From NCBI GenBank assembly GCA_964036045.1, contig OZ038389.1:43585119-43649118 (forward strand): a DNA stretch of 64,000 bases, read 5' to 3'. This DNA is from Eutreptiella sp. 'Long Island Sound 2002'. Lineage: Eukaryota; Euglenozoa; Euglenophyceae; Eutreptiales; Eutreptiaceae. A model generated the notes under the pieces. The model was given only the letters and a program-made list of their open reading frames with translations. It did no database searches and was not told the DNA's origin. Of this stretch, positions 32,101 through 43,885 are shown one piece after another (the first letter of the stretch is position 1; each line of letters starts with the position of its first letter). Made by a program: the position numbers and the translations under genes.

Positions 32101-35100
32101 CACGTTCCCACTTCCCCTTGGAGCCCAGGAATGCCTGAGGCCGTCGCCATCATCACACAAGATCAGCCAGTGTTGCTGCAGAGACGCCCCGTCTCCTGAA
32201 GCGACCTGGGTCTTGTTGTGCCTCCCTGCAAATCCCCCGACCTATGGATGTGGATACTGACGGGGGTCACTGTGCACCTGCAAGAATGCCCATTCCACAC
32301 TGGCAGTGTACGCCAGTCACCACGACTATACGGCAGCACCAAATGCCTGTTCCCTTTCCATGGACAAGGCGCATGCCCTGCCTCTGTGCGCAAGGGCAGA
32401 GGGGGGTACCGAGCAGTACAACCGGTGACATGTCTGTTGTGTGGCCTGTCTTTAGTCTGTCAAGGTCCAGGGGGGGGCGGGGGCTCGAGGGGAGAGAGGG
32501 TCGATATCACCCCCTTCCCCTCCGCATTCCCATCTGAAGGGGGCTCCATTGACTGGACCCCTGCAGCCCAGCACAATCGCCGGGGAGTCACCAGGACCCC
32601 AAAATGCAGCGGAAGCGACAATGCGATGTCTGGAATCAGTCCCAGGAGCGGGTCCAGAGCAATCATCCGCTTGTCTTCAGTGAAATTTTCTGCACCATTT
32701 TTGATGAGAAGAGATATTGTTACGTTTCGGGGACGGAACTTGGTCCTTCCCCCTCCCATCAGCAGCCGAACATCCGATTGCTGCCGTCGGATCCCCCGCA
32801 TCATATGTCCTGACTCAGTCCGGCATTCGCCTTATGGGATGCGGACCATCGCCTGGGCCCATCCAGCGCTCAGTGGGATTCCTCACCCCCCCCCCCCCCC
32901 GTCCCCCATTTGGAGCACATGTTCGCTTGCAGCTGTTGGCCAGCAGCATGCCTCCTCGGCGGTGCAGACCCCCGCACACCAGCGGAAGCGGTTTGCATCA
33001 ACAACCTCCTCCACCAACACGGTCTGGGGCCTCTTTTTATCCCACAGGGCGTTGGCTCAGTCTACAGAGACCCGATGTCAGACAACATCGGCCACTGCCC
33101 TTTGCAGAGACAGCCCGTCTGCTGCAGCGACAGACCTGAGTCTCGCCACCCATTCCCGGGGGATGGGCGGGTCGATACAGCCCCCCTTCTGTGGGACTCC
33201 CCTTCCACCTGCGGACTGAGCACTAGCCATTTCCTCCGGCCTCATATCCCGACCCTTCGGGCCATTTGTCGGACATTCCTATACAAGCCCTCACGGTGTG
33301 CCCTGTTGGGGGGGTCGCGCCACCCCCTGTTTTCGCAGGGCTGTCCTAAAGAACCCCCAGTTTTTTTTTATTAGGGACAGCCCCCAAGGACCACCAACTG
33401 CCAACCGCCCACCATTGTTCAATACTGTTTCTGTGGTCTTGTGCCTTGCCCATGTCTTGACCATGAAGCAGAGAGCGTCCCCGTGAATATTTGTTTCTGT
33501 TGGCATCACGGACCCCTTTTTCTCTCTCCCTGAAGGACAAGCCCCACCTTCGCACGGTGCCGTACGCACCGGATGGGCAACACTCGGGTGGGAGAGTCGG
33601 AGAGGCCCAGGGGCACAACGCGGGACGGAGGGGACCGAGTGGCATGCTCCTCCGCGTTGCCCTCGGCATGTCCGTGGTATCGGCGGTGCCAGGCCGGTGT
33701 CTCCCCGTCAGCACAACCGCCGTCGTGCAGGCCTTCAACGATCCCCCTCCAGCGCACTGCTGAAGGGAGTCTCCTTCTTCTCCTGCGGGCCGTAGACCCC
33801 AGTCTCACAGGGAATTGTGCACACACCTCTCGGCCTACGAGCAGAGGGCCCAAGGTCTCACGTTCCCACTTCCCCTTGGAGCCCAGGAATGCCTGAGGCC
33901 GTCGCCATCATCACACAAGATCAGCCAGTGTTGCTGCAGAGACGCCCCGTCTCCTGAAGCGACCTGGGTCTTGTTGTGCCTCCCTGCAAATCCCCCGACC
34001 TATGGATGTGGATACTGACGGGGGTCACTGTGCACCTGCAAGAATGCCCATTCCACACTGGCAGTGTACGCCAGTCACCACGACTATACGGCAGCACCAA
34101 ATGCCTGTTCCCTTTCCATGGACAAGGCGCATGCCCTGCCTCTGTGCGCAAGGGCAGAGGGGGGTACCGAGCAGTACAACCGGTGACATGTCTGTTGTGT
34201 GGCCTGTCTTTAGTCTGTCAAGGTCCAGGGGGGGGCGGGGGCTCGAGGGGAGAGAGGGTCGATATCACCCCCTTCCCCTCCGCATTCCCATCTGAAGGGG
34301 GCTCCATTGACTGGACCCCTGCAGCCCAGCACAATCGCCGGGGAGTCACCAGGACCCCAAAATGCAGCGGAAGCGACAATGCGATGTCTGGAATCAGTCC
34401 CAGGAGCGGGTCCAGAGCAATCATCCGCTTGTCTTCAGTGAAATTTTCTGCACCATTTTTGATGAGAAGAGATATTGTTACGTTTCGGGGACGGAACTTG
34501 GTCCTTCCCCCTCCCATCAGCAGCCGAACATCCGATTGCTGCCGTCGGATCCCCCGCATCAGATGTCCTGACTCAGTCCGGCATTCACCTTATGGGATGC
34601 GGACCATCGCCTGGGCCCATCCAGCGCTCAGTGGGATTCCTCACCCCTCCCCCGTGTCCCCCATTTGGAGCGCGTGTTCGCTTGCAGCTGTTGGCCAGCA
34701 GCATGCCTCCTCGGCGGTGCAGACCCCCGCACACCAGCGGAAGCGGTTTGCATCAACAACCTCCTCCACCAACACGGTCTGGGGCCTCTTTTTATCCCAC
34801 AGGGCGTTGGCTCAGTCTACAGAGACCCGATGTCAGACATCATCGGCCACTGTCCTTTGCAGAGACAGCCCGTCTGCTGCAGCGACAGACCTGAGTCTCG
34901 CCACCCATTCCCGGGGGATGGGCGGGTCGATACAGCCCCCCTTCTGTGGGACTCCCCTTCCACCTGCGGACTGAGCACTAGCCATTTCCTCCGGCCTCAT
35001 ATCCCGACCCTTCGGGCCATTTGTCGGACATTCCTATACAAGCCCTCACGGTGTGCCCTGTTGGGGGGGTCGCGCCACCCCCTGTTTTCGCAGGGCTATC

Positions 35101-35248
35101 CTAAAGAACCCCCAGTTTTTTTTTATTAGGGACAGCCCCCAAGGACCACCAACTGCCAACCGCCCACCATTGTTCAATATTGTTTCTGTGGTCTTGTGCC
35201 TTGCCCATGTCTTGACCATGAAGCAGAGAGCGTCCCCGTGAATATTTA
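26196..35248. repeat. 1.76-kb tandem array, five copies plus partial
   Basis: Unit starts (GAGCACTAGCCATTT) fall at 26196, 27944, 29703, 31460, 33218 and 34973. Spacings of 1748-1759 bp differ mainly by the length of a C run. Copies are nearly identical, with copy 1 the most divergent at its left edge. The sixth copy stops after about 275 bp, at 35248. Long frames occur on both strands in every copy (for example 332 codons on plus at 26947 and 130 codons on minus), but none shows a known domain, and frame lengths change between copies with the C-run length, so I do not call genes. Inside each unit, TGCAGAGAC-GCCCGTCT-like blocks recur about 926 bp apart, so the unit may descend from a duplicated half-unit. 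I found no recognisable 5S rRNA, snRNA or spliced-leader sequence in it. Confidence 0.95.
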
Positions 35249-37216
35249 TTATCATGCTGTCATGTACCAAGTAGACCACCATGGCAAAAATCAATTCTTC
35301 ACCACAAAAATTCAAAGCAAACATTTCTTGTAAACTCTATACTCCAGTGTTTATAAAACATTTTGGTTCAGGTTCACACTCTCCAGGGTCTCAGAGAAAT
35401 GAACAAAACTCCAAAACCATTTTTCATGATTTTTCACCCAGTGGTTGGTGTGGTCATGTGTGGCATTTTTCCCATAGCTATTCTCAATTTCGGAAAATGA
35501 AAGCGACTCAGGGTTAGAAAGCACATACTGCAAGGTTGTTTAGAAAAATAATATTGACCCTCAAACTCTTTTCTCTTGGAGATATGAAAGAAGGAGAAAA
35601 GGCACTTTTCAGGAGTTTTCAAAGTGGGGCTCATGGGTGAAGTTGTTGGGGATGGGAAAAATAGGACAAAAATGGATTCCAAGGAAATGAAGTATGGAAA
35701 AAGAGCGTCCTACTGTCTACTTTCCAAATATGCTTGGTTCAGATTTTTTCAGCCTACTGGCGCGAAGATATGCTTAAAACACCAAATGTCATTTTTGGGT
35801 GTTTTAGAATATTGGGGAAAAAGTGACTCATGGTTCATTTTCTAAAAGTCACAAAAACTTGTCATTGTTGAGTCAAAACAAAGTGAAAAGCGCATGATGA
35901 AGCCAGCGCTCTCTACTTTACCATGGCGCTTTGGTTGACGCGATTCGAGGCAGTGGCGCCAAGATATGGTTGAATCATTTTGGGTGTTCCAGAGAAAAAC
36001 AACTACAAAAAGTTAGGGGAACACTCCAATGACATCAGAGCTCTGAAGGGGAAGGGGGGGTAGGAAATTGACAATCAAGCTGCTGGCAACATGTCTGCAG
36101 GCAGAAAAGCGCGTCAAAGCGCGTCTTTCTACTACACAGGGCAACCGTAGGCCGTGTGCAATGAAACAATGAAATGGCACAACACAAACATCAAAGGTAT
36201 GCTACGCTATACTTCAAAATTGCAAATCACAAGGCTGCAGCAGTCTACAGAGCCTTGAAAACACTTTGTCGAAGTCCTCCAGCGCTCGCTATTGTCGCTT
36301 AGCAGCGCGTAGCTCCACGATCTCGACGATTTGCAACTTGTTTTGACCACTTTTTAACGTATTCTGAAGTAACTCAAAGTGGTCTTTCATGAGACTCGAA
36401 TATCCTCAAGAAAACTACACTTTCGAACTTGTAGGAGGCTCCAGGAAGTCCAAAGCCTCGTCTTTCATGGTCGTCATCGTCGTCGTCGTCGCTGCAGCAT
36501 AGTTGGAGCTGCGCTCTCCCAGTTTTCAAAGTAATTTCAAGCCTTTTTGGAGGTATATGGAAGTATACCTTCAAGTCTTCAAAGCTGCTTCAACTTTTCA
36601 TAACATTCAAGCAAGGAACTCACTTTAAAGGAACAGCGTTCGCTGGCCCAGCTTCTGCGCGTCGTCCCCGTCGTCGTCGTCTCGCTCGAACTCAGATTAC
36701 TGGACTGTCATATGCTTGTACTTGGGTGCATATTAAAACTGTTTTTCTTCGTGTTGCACTTCAAAATCAAATTGTGTTTAATGTATTTTTCCATTGCAAT
36801 TGATCTTATTGGCAAGTACAAAGCACAGGCAACAGCAAGAAGACGAAGAAGTGAACGAACGTTGAGGTGGACCAACTGGTTGGTCAAGGTTCACATGCCT
36901 AAATAACAAGAAAGTTAATGTAACATGAAATTCTCATTAAAAAGGCAATAAAACCTATATTTCATCAGCTTTCTGAGTATCCTATCTTGTCACAGGCACT
37001 GTCAATGTTACGTAAATAACTGTCGGCGGCAAAAGACACCGAGAGCCGCGACAGGCCATCTAAATAGCTTCAAAATAGCTTCTAATACATTGGAAAAATG
37101 TCATAAAACATCATTGAATCACATTATAAACATGTCGAATGTGATTATTCATGTATGGGTATCCTAGATCTCTGCCCCCTGTAGTGTAGACAAGAGCAGT
37201 AGACTCTAGCAGTAAG
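35249..37216. other. AT-richer intergenic sequence
   Basis: No gene supported. GTCGTCGTC-type trinucleotide runs occur near 36473-36493 and 36660-36680. Confidence 0.5.
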
Positions 37217-37221
37217 CTATA

Positions 37222-37484
37222 TGCAGGTGTGCAGAGGCCAGGTGCGGAAATGATGCGGAAATGCAGAGATGAGTGTCGCAGATGCGCGCAATAGGAAATG
37301 TTGTGATTTATTGTCTGATGAGAATGATTGTAAAATTATGCTGATTTTCTGTTTTGCAGCATTGTCATGTGAGGCCCTATCAATAGGCCTTCGCTGCAAT
37401 TAACAATCATCGACAATCACGATCTTTGGATTTGGAGAATTGCGTCTTGAGTTCAGTGCTGTGCAAGTGTGTTGACCTCCTACA
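37222..37484 (+). repeat. 5' LTR of the short element
   Basis: 263 bp, TG...CA, 261 of 263 positions identical to the 3' LTR. Confidence 0.93.
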
Positions 37485-37546
37485 ATTGCAGCGTTTGGCG
37501 AGTGCTTCGCACCTGTCCGGGCCTTAGACGTGACAGGAGGTCGAAA

Positions 37547-38059
37547 ATGATTTTGACAGACTACCTCCAGTCTGAGCGCAGCGCTTGCTTTGATGTGTTC
37601 ATGAACGATCGATTCGTGGCGAGTACCGAGCTGGGGAAGATCTTTGGACCTCTCGTCTGGGATGGCGGTCAATGGTCCAGAGATGTGCCGCGACTGGAAG
37701 AAGTTCAGCGTGACGAAATCTGGAACCGAGCTACCATAGAATCCGAGCAAGCCTGTTTACGCTTTCCTTCTCTGCTTGTTGTTTGCGGCAAAAGTGAAGT
37801 GGACGATGACTTGTTGATACCGGCGCTGCCTAAGACCCTGTGGATAACGAGGCCTGCTCCGCTGGCAGTTGAAGTGCTGTACAAGTACCTATTCGAGACT
37901 GATAGTCTGCCAGTGAACGCGCCTAGGAGGTCCTGGGCTGAGCGCCAGGATGCGAAGATGATTACGACGGCGCTGAACCAAGAGCGCGGGGTAGCGCCAC
38001 GCAGCAGAGGGACACGTGGGAGACGGCGGAAGTTCAAGAATGTGACTGGTGAGAGATAA
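37547..38059 (+). CDS. Unknown ORF carried by the short LTR element
   Basis: The ATG at 37547 (GAAAATGA) starts a 170-residue frame, 62 bases after the 5' LTR, ending in TAA at 38059. I do not recognise it. It has no CCHC knuckle, protease or polymerase motif. The N-terminal two thirds look globular (TDYLQSERSACFDVFMNDRF, then ASTELGKIFGPLVWDGGQW). The C-terminus is strongly basic (RSRGTRGRRRKFKN), compatible with RNA or DNA binding. It could be a minimal Gag, as in TR-GAG type non-autonomous elements, or a captured host sequence. It is the only good frame in the element. The other internal frames (for example 38174-38752) are Cys/Phe-rich and look like chance. Confidence 0.5.
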   Translation: MILTDYLQSERSACFDVFMNDRFVASTELGKIFGPLVWDGGQWSRDVPRLEEVQRDEIWNRATIESEQACLRFPSLLVVCGKSEVDDDLLIPALPKTLWITRPAPLAVEVLYKYLFETDSLPVNAPRRSWAERQDAKMITTALNQERGVAPRSRGTRGRRRKFKNVTGER

Positions 38060-39219
38060 ACTTGGGGTGTGTGTAATGAGTAGCAGTTTTTTGCTCCACT
38101 GCACGCGCTCTCTGCTCCTTTGGTGCAATCAGAGAAGCAGCATGCTCCTGTGTCGCACCATTGAGTAGCAACGTTGCTTTCGGTGTGTTGCCCTTGTTTT
38201 TTCGACGTTCGCCGTTGTTGTTGGTCTGTTTGTTGTGGTTGCGCTTACCCAGCTCAGGATCGGTTGTATTTTTGTGAGGTCTTCTTTTGTTTTCAGCGCC
38301 TCAACTCATCTTACCAGTCAGCTGTCAAGCCAGACGACGCACGCCTTACGAGGTGTGTGCTCTGCGTTTGTTTATTCGGTACTCTTTGCGGTGTTTTTTT
38401 TTACAGCTCTTGTTGCAGCGAGCCGTTTTTTTTCGCTGCTCTGACTGCTCCTCGTTTGCTTTGTAGGTTACATGTGTTGGGAGAAGTTCATTGTTCAGAA
38501 AAGACTTTGGTTACAACGCAACGCACACCTCTTTATGTGTGTGTCTGCTCTGTGTTTTCCTGTGGTTTTGTGTCGTTTCGTTCCTCTTGCGAGACCTTCG
38601 CTCGTTGTGTTTGTCAACTGTGTGAGTGTCATGAAGTAGTGCTACGCATAGGAGTTTTCCGTAGTGTTCATCGTTCCACGTTCGGTTGTTTCGCTTCACT
38701 TATTGGTATGTTGTGTACACTTGGTTTGTCATCTTGGGAAGGTGCATTCTGATTTGAATCTGATTTGATGTGAAATTTCGAATGTTGTCCAGTGTCTTCG
38801 TTTCGCTTCGAGCGTGGTGCCTTGTGTTTGTATGCACGCGCTGATATTCGTCCTTGCTTTTGTTTCGTTGTTCAGCTTCAGATTTTGCCTAGCAAATGGC
38901 ATACCACTCAGGTCAGTGTGGTCTTTGCTCTGGTGGGGCAATAAACAGGTCAGTGAGCCCTCAGTGCCCTGCTGTTTGGTTGTGACATTATAATTAATGC
39001 ATCGTAGTGGCGCCAGCACGACCCACAGCCGAGGTGGCATGTAAGTGGGGTGTACAGTGCATGGAAATGGTGCTGTTGGCCTTGGTATGGCCCTGAATGT
39101 AGTATGATATCCCTTGATTGGATGCTAAGTTGGCTCAGCCATGTGTATGGCCCTGGCTCTGCACCCCTATGAAACTTTTCGGCCATGTGCACGCCCGTGC
39201 AATGGTCCTGGGAGCGGAG

Positions 39220-39482
39220 TGCAGGTGTGCAGAGGCCAGGTGCGGAAATGATGCGGAAATGCAGAGATGAGTGTCGCAGATGCGCGCAATAGGAAATGTT
39301 GTGATTTATTGTCTGATGAGAATGATTGTAAAATTATGCTGATTTTCTGTTTTGCAGCATTGTCATGTGAGGCCCTATCAACAGGCCTTCGCTGCAATTA
39401 ACAATCATCGACAATCACGATCTTTGGATTTGGAGAATTGCGTCTTGAGTTCAGTGCTGTGCAAGTGTGTTGACCTTCTACA
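39220..39482 (+). repeat. 3' LTR of the short element
   Basis: 263 bp, preceded by the purine tract at 39210-39219 and followed by the CTATA target duplicate. Confidence 0.93.
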
Positions 39483-39487
39483 CTATA

Positions 39488-40239
39488 GGCTTGAAATATG
39501 AGCCAAATATGAGCTCATATCCTAGTGTTCTGGGATCTTGAAGCTATGAGAGGTCTAGTAGCGATCCCCCACAAATCTTCTCAGAGGCCCAAATGCCCCA
39601 ACTTATTACAGAAGATACCTCCGCCCAAAGTGGGTGGTAGGGGTGAAGCTGCGCAGCGAGGGTACCTCCGCCCCATAGGTGGTAGGACCGAAGCTGCTTT
39701 TTGGGCATGTGCCTCATGAATCTGTGGGGGGTCGGGGAGAATGCTTTTTGGGCATGTGCTTCATGAATCTTTGGGTGCTGGGGGTGAAGCCGCTTTTGGG
39801 GCATGTGCTTCATGAATATGGGCTCATTTCTTTGTTGTCACGAGTGCAACCAAAAATGCTCGCATAAAATCGTTTCGCAATCAGTATTTTTTCGTACAAA
39901 TGCAATCATGGTCTAGGGCTTTCCATATGGCAGTGGTTGTAGCCAATGTCAAAGTCTCGCTTGATGGAGCCCATACGCTTTCAACATTGTTTTGGTGCTG
40001 CAGGCAATTTTGAAGGTCCAAAGTAGTTTGCTCAGGTGTTGGACATGGGTTTCTTCCCATGATGTAGTTGCATGTCGGTATGTGTTAAGTCGGGAGTGTC
40101 CGGACTACAAAGTCTGCACTTCAAACAAAGTCATATTATCATTGAAAGTGACATGGCATTTGTTGTCCAAAGTGTCAATCAATACAAAATCAATGCTCAT
40201 ATCGCACCATGCACGCACGTACTGTCGTTTTCAATCTAG
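39488..40239. other. Intergenic, with GGGCATGTGCYTCATGAAT repeats
   Basis: Three loose copies of a 55-60-bp unit containing GGGCATGTG and TTCATGAAT occur at about 39700-39825. No gene supported. Confidence 0.5.
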
Positions 40240-40258
40240 TCTCTCTGTCTCTCTCGCG

Positions 40259-40324
<66 letters not shown>

Positions 40325-40333
40325 TTCTCCATC

Positions 40334-40364
<31 letters not shown>

Positions 40365-40376
40365 ATGTGTGTGTGT
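40240..40376. repeat. (CT)n microsatellite
   Basis: Nearly pure CT dinucleotide tract with a few interruptions, followed by C runs to about 40490. Confidence 0.95.
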
Positions 40377-40586
40377 TTGTCGATGTCATACAAACACTCT
40401 CTCTTTCTTCCTCTTTCTCCCCCCCCCCCCTCTCTCTGCGTTTATCTCTTTGGTTGTATGCCCCCCCCCCCTCTCTCACTTTCCCCCCCTCTCTCTGTCT
40501 CTCTTGTGAGGTTATGTCCATGAGGATACCCCCACTCCTGAGGCGTTCATCGCTTACATCTTGTAAGCATGTGCAATTAATTCCCC

Positions 40587-40889
40587 TTGCCTTCCATGTT
40601 GGACGCCCTTCCCGACCAGCTCGTGTACTGCATCGCCGGCCTCTTTCCATTGGACATGCTAGGACGCCTATTTGCGTTTAACCACCGGCTACACCGATGT
40701 TGTATGGAGTGTGACGGCTCGACGGAGCAGGGGGGATGCCACTATTGGCACTGTTGGTGCGTTTCATGGGCCTTTCATGGGCGAAATAGAGTAGTAAACA
40801 ATGGGCGCGTGAGCCTGTCATTTCATGGATGCAACCGAACGAAAACCGTCCAGCGCCCCACATTAAAAGGCAACTTGTGTTTTGTCTAA
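40587..40889 (+). pseudogene. F-box-like repeat gene, copy 1
   Basis: The ATG at 40587 starts MLDALPDQLVYCIAGLFPLD, an F-box-like helix pattern (LPDELxxxIxxxFPLxxL), followed by RLFAFNHRLHRCC. F-box proteins recruit targets to SCF ubiquitin ligases. After about 45 residues a Cys/His/Trp-rich stretch follows (CHYWHCWC), and the frame stops at 40889. Compared with the copy at 56577-56910, this copy has a frame difference near 40880 (TGTTTTGTCTAA against TGTTGCGTAGAC). Whether either copy is expressed is not evident. It may be part of a repeated sequence family rather than a working gene. Confidence 0.45.
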
Positions 40890-40959
40890 ACGGCCAAATG
40901 CTAAAACGTGCCCCTTACAAATGCGGATGTTGGCGTTCCCGGTTTTTCTGCTCCTTTCT

Positions 40960-41423
40960 GAATTCCTCAGTGAAACATGTGAGTTTGAACCATCCGCCAG
41001 CCCATCAAATATGACGATCTTCGGCTAAGTTATTGGGCTCTTCATTCACCTTTGCTTGCCGATTTTCCACGAACACTACCACTAGCAGATAATGGCCCTC
41101 CATTAGAGGGGCTTCCATAATAGCAGCGTACCTCTGATGTCGAATTTTGAGTTTCAGCCTTTTGTACTCGGGGAGTGAAGCAACAAACCTAAACCCCCAA
41201 TTTTGAAGGCTTGCTTGTTGGAATGGCTCTGATTTCCCTTCAAGGACGCTCATCTCATAACCACGGCCAAGTACCAGCCGCGGTTAATTGAGTTACGTTC
41301 GCGTTCAAATTTTGGTGTGTTCTCTTGGGTGCCGCCGAGTTTTGACCCCGGATTTGGAAACCCTGGCAGCTGAAGTGATGGAGAATGAGATCCGAGGGGG
41401 GGTGGGGGGGTGGGATTTGCCAG
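40960..41423. other. Flank of the gypsy insertion
   Basis: No gene supported. Frames on the minus strand that run out of the gypsy LTR into this flank are readthrough. A G run lies at 41396-41411. Confidence 0.4.
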
Positions 41424-41904
41424 TGTAACCGCTGCATAGTGGCGGATCTTTCTTGTAATTGCGAAGCCTGTAGCCTTGATGCCCCAGGGGTCGTAACGCC
41501 CGACACTGCCCCTGATATCTCCGAACCCAACTGACCCTCTTCAGACCCATATCCAGCCTCTGGGAGCGACATATGCGAAGCACTTGTGAGCCCAATGAAT
41601 TCCATGGTGGAATATGAATAGTCAGAAAACCCGGTCTACAAAAATGGAGCAGACATAGAATCTCATTGTGCATCCATCGCACATAATGACTCAACGTGAA
41701 ATCATTCGAAATAATTTAAATAAATGCGATTGGGAAATCACGAAAGACAAATGCGACTCGACGCGCGCTCACAGGCGACATCTGGCGACGAACGGAAAAC
41801 ATGAAAACAAGCGGAAAATTTACTGCACTAATGTACATCTGAGAATCATTGAAATTCTGATCACATTGATGTATAAATTGAGTGCTGTCACTGCTGCCGT
41901 TACA
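41424..41904 (-). repeat. 3' LTR of the gypsy element
   Basis: 481 bp. It repeats the gag start codon region, so a gag-like frame runs out of it into the flank (41255-41605). Confidence 0.95.
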
Positions 41905-41916
41905 CTCCCCCTCTGA
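41905..41916 (-). promoter_or_regulatory. Polypurine tract of the gypsy element
   Basis: On the minus strand CAGAGGGGGAG directly precedes the 3' LTR, the expected site for plus-strand DNA priming. Confidence 0.8.
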
Positions 41917-43249
41917 AAACATACGCCAGTATGTCAGGCTGGGTCAAGTGAAGTGAAAGAAACGGCAAAAGTGACCAAAAACCGACTAATCTGTGACAAA
42001 ATGCAAGAAAATGAGCTGAATTGAGCAAAATTGTGCTGAGATCCGTGTTTCGCGATGGCCATCGACTTGAATGAAACGCATAGGTACCTTAGGTCACACA
42101 GAAATAGCTTCGATCAAGCTCGAAAAATCGAAAATTGAAAGTCTGAGTGAAGAATGTACACGCATGATCAAGATCCATGATCCATGATGAAATCAGGATC
42201 TGACATCCCACTGCCAGAAAACAGAAAACGAGTGTCGCCATGTCGTCGAGCGTCTAAAAAATAGGGTATCCCTTCATGGAGTCCAAGATATGTGAAACTG
42301 GTCGGTGTCATTTGCAGTCATGAGACCAGATGCCAGATTATGGTACAAAATGTGACTGAATTGAGACCAAAATCAGTGAATCGCACACAGATTGAAGACG
42401 GCGAAGTCTACAGCAAGCCAATATAGGTCCAATTCATTGTCGATAGATACTGTGTGTTGTGCTGAACGGAAATCCAGTTCTCATTCATAGCCAATCCAGG
42501 TCAAATCCTCATGATGATGATGATTCCCATGATGGAAATTCAATCATGTAAGTAATGATAGCCAAGAAAACCCAGTGAGTGATCACCACACTGTCAGTAT
42601 TGTCTCCAGGGCTTCATGTTTAATCCAGTATGAGCCAGAAGGGGTAATTGACTCATTATAGTCCCAGAATGTATAAGCATCCAATGCTTGGTACCAGGAA
42701 TTTGCCAAAATTGACCTGATTCTGAGGGGGATTCCAACACAATCCACAAATGAGCAGCGAGTCAACACAAGTAAGAACACCATCGTCCTCACTTGGTCCT
42801 AATAAGCCCTTTGACAGCGGTCGATTGGAAAACAAACCAACAGTCTCAATGTAAGAGCTGATTGAAATAACATTCCCAGCAGATCCGTCAAACACATGAA
42901 CTGCATCAGCCTTAGTCATGTGCTAGAATCTCTGAAATGAGCACGAACTCGAACGAGTCCTTCCCAAGGCGAGTAGAGGGGCACAGTCGACAGCAAAACA
43001 CGAGAGTGTCGTCGTGGTTGAGGATAAAGGCCTTTCGGAGCTTCCGATGGGAATCATCTACAATGAAGCACATGATTCACATGATGACCATGATGAGAAT
43101 GATGGACATGATGACCAGGATGATCCCAGAATGTCCCATCATCTGTTCATCGAACCACATAGACGATGCGCCAGGACTGTTTTGCCTCAATGCCAAGGGT
43201 GTATGTAGACCGTAAACCTTTTCGAAAGTTTCGCCGATTTAAATTCTGA
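41917..43249 (-). other. Long 3' non-coding region of the gypsy element
   Basis: About 1.3 kb lies between the end of pol and the polypurine tract. It contains ATGATG-type simple repeats (near 42512 and 43080-43130) and no convincing frame. Confidence 0.6.
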
Positions 43250-43885
43250 TCAGATCTTGTCTCGAATGGATTCTGCCACGATTGGAGCTTCTTCTTGTGC
43301 TTGTAAGTCTTCCTTGGTGACACAATCTTTGATCAGCGAGAGCTCACGGTCAATCTCAGGGTGCTTCTTCAGGAACTCGATGAAAGTGTCCGTATACCCA
43401 TGGATAAAGCTTGAAGCTGGCTCCCATTTGTCTTCTTCTGGACCGAATCCTTTCCATCTGCACAGAAAGTACCACTTGTTTCGAGCATTTTTGTTGTAAT
43501 CAAGGATTTTCTCCAACTCAAAACTGCTGGTGACCATCTTCCTGTCGCTCAGGTACTTCAAAGTCCAATAGAGAGGCTTGAACTTTCCTTTGGGGCAGGG
43601 TGCTTCGGCCTTCAAACGGTCCCGATGTACTTCTTGATGTCTGCCCGGTTCAACCTCAAGGTTGAATGTAGTCTCACTTAGTTGACCACTGACTTGGAAT
43701 GGGCCTTCCCACAAAGGTAACAATTTGTTGTCGTCCTTCAGGGTCTCGTCTGACTTACGAAGCCAAACTTGCTGGCCTTTCTCGAAGGGTTTTCCTTGTG
43801 TTCTCGACTGATTTTTGAATTTCAACCAATCTGCTTGACTCTCCACTTTGGCTTGGATCCACTTGGACTCTAAATCCTTGATCCT
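43250..43885 (-). CDS. Integrase C-terminus and chromodomain (pol end)
   Basis: Same frame as the integrase core, from which it is separated by TAG at 43886. An SH3-like integrase C-terminal segment is visible (FEKGQQVWLRKS, LLPLWEGPFQV, VHRDRLK). The chromodomain follows at about 43390-43540: FELEKILDYNK, YFLCRWKGFGPEEDKWEPAS, with the expected aromatic positions Y, W and F/W. Chromodomains of chromoviruses direct integration to marked heterochromatin. The tail is acidic and ends with TAA at 43250. Confidence 0.85.
   Translation of the reverse strand, partial: RIKDLESKWIQAKVESQADWLKFKNQSRTQGKPFEKGQQVWLRKSDETLKDDNKLLPLWEGPFQVSGQLSETTFNLEVEPGRHQEVHRDRLKAEAPCPKGKFKPLYWTLKYLSDRKMVTSSFELEKILDYNKNARNKWYFLCRWKGFGPEEDKWEPASSFIHGYTDTFIEFLKKHPEIDRELSLIKDCVTKEDLQAQEEAPIVAESIRDKI

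Larger units (their letters stand above)
37222..39482 (+). mobile_element. Complete short LTR retrotransposon, 2.26 kb
   Basis: Two 263-bp direct repeats (37222-37484 and 39220-39482) start TG and end CA, differ at only two positions, and are flanked by a perfect 5-bp target-site duplication, CTATA (37217-37221 and 39483-39487). A purine tract GGGAGCGGAG (39210-39219) abuts the right LTR, setting the plus orientation. A weak primer-binding-site candidate begins with TGG near 37494. The internal region is only 1.7 kb and has no reverse transcriptase, so the element is non-autonomous. The few LTR differences indicate a recent insertion. Confidence 0.93.

Noticed and set aside
26196-35248. Protein genes in the 1.76-kb units
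   Set aside because: Frames of 90-390 codons repeat in each copy on both strands, but their ends change with C-run length and none has a domain; they are by-products of low-stop, GC-rich sequence.
38174-38752. 192-codon ORF in the short LTR element
   Set aside because: Cys/Phe/Val-rich with no domain and no good start context; likely chance.
41255-41605. Separate 116-codon gene at the gypsy 3' LTR
   Set aside because: It is the LTR copy of the gag start reading into flanking DNA.
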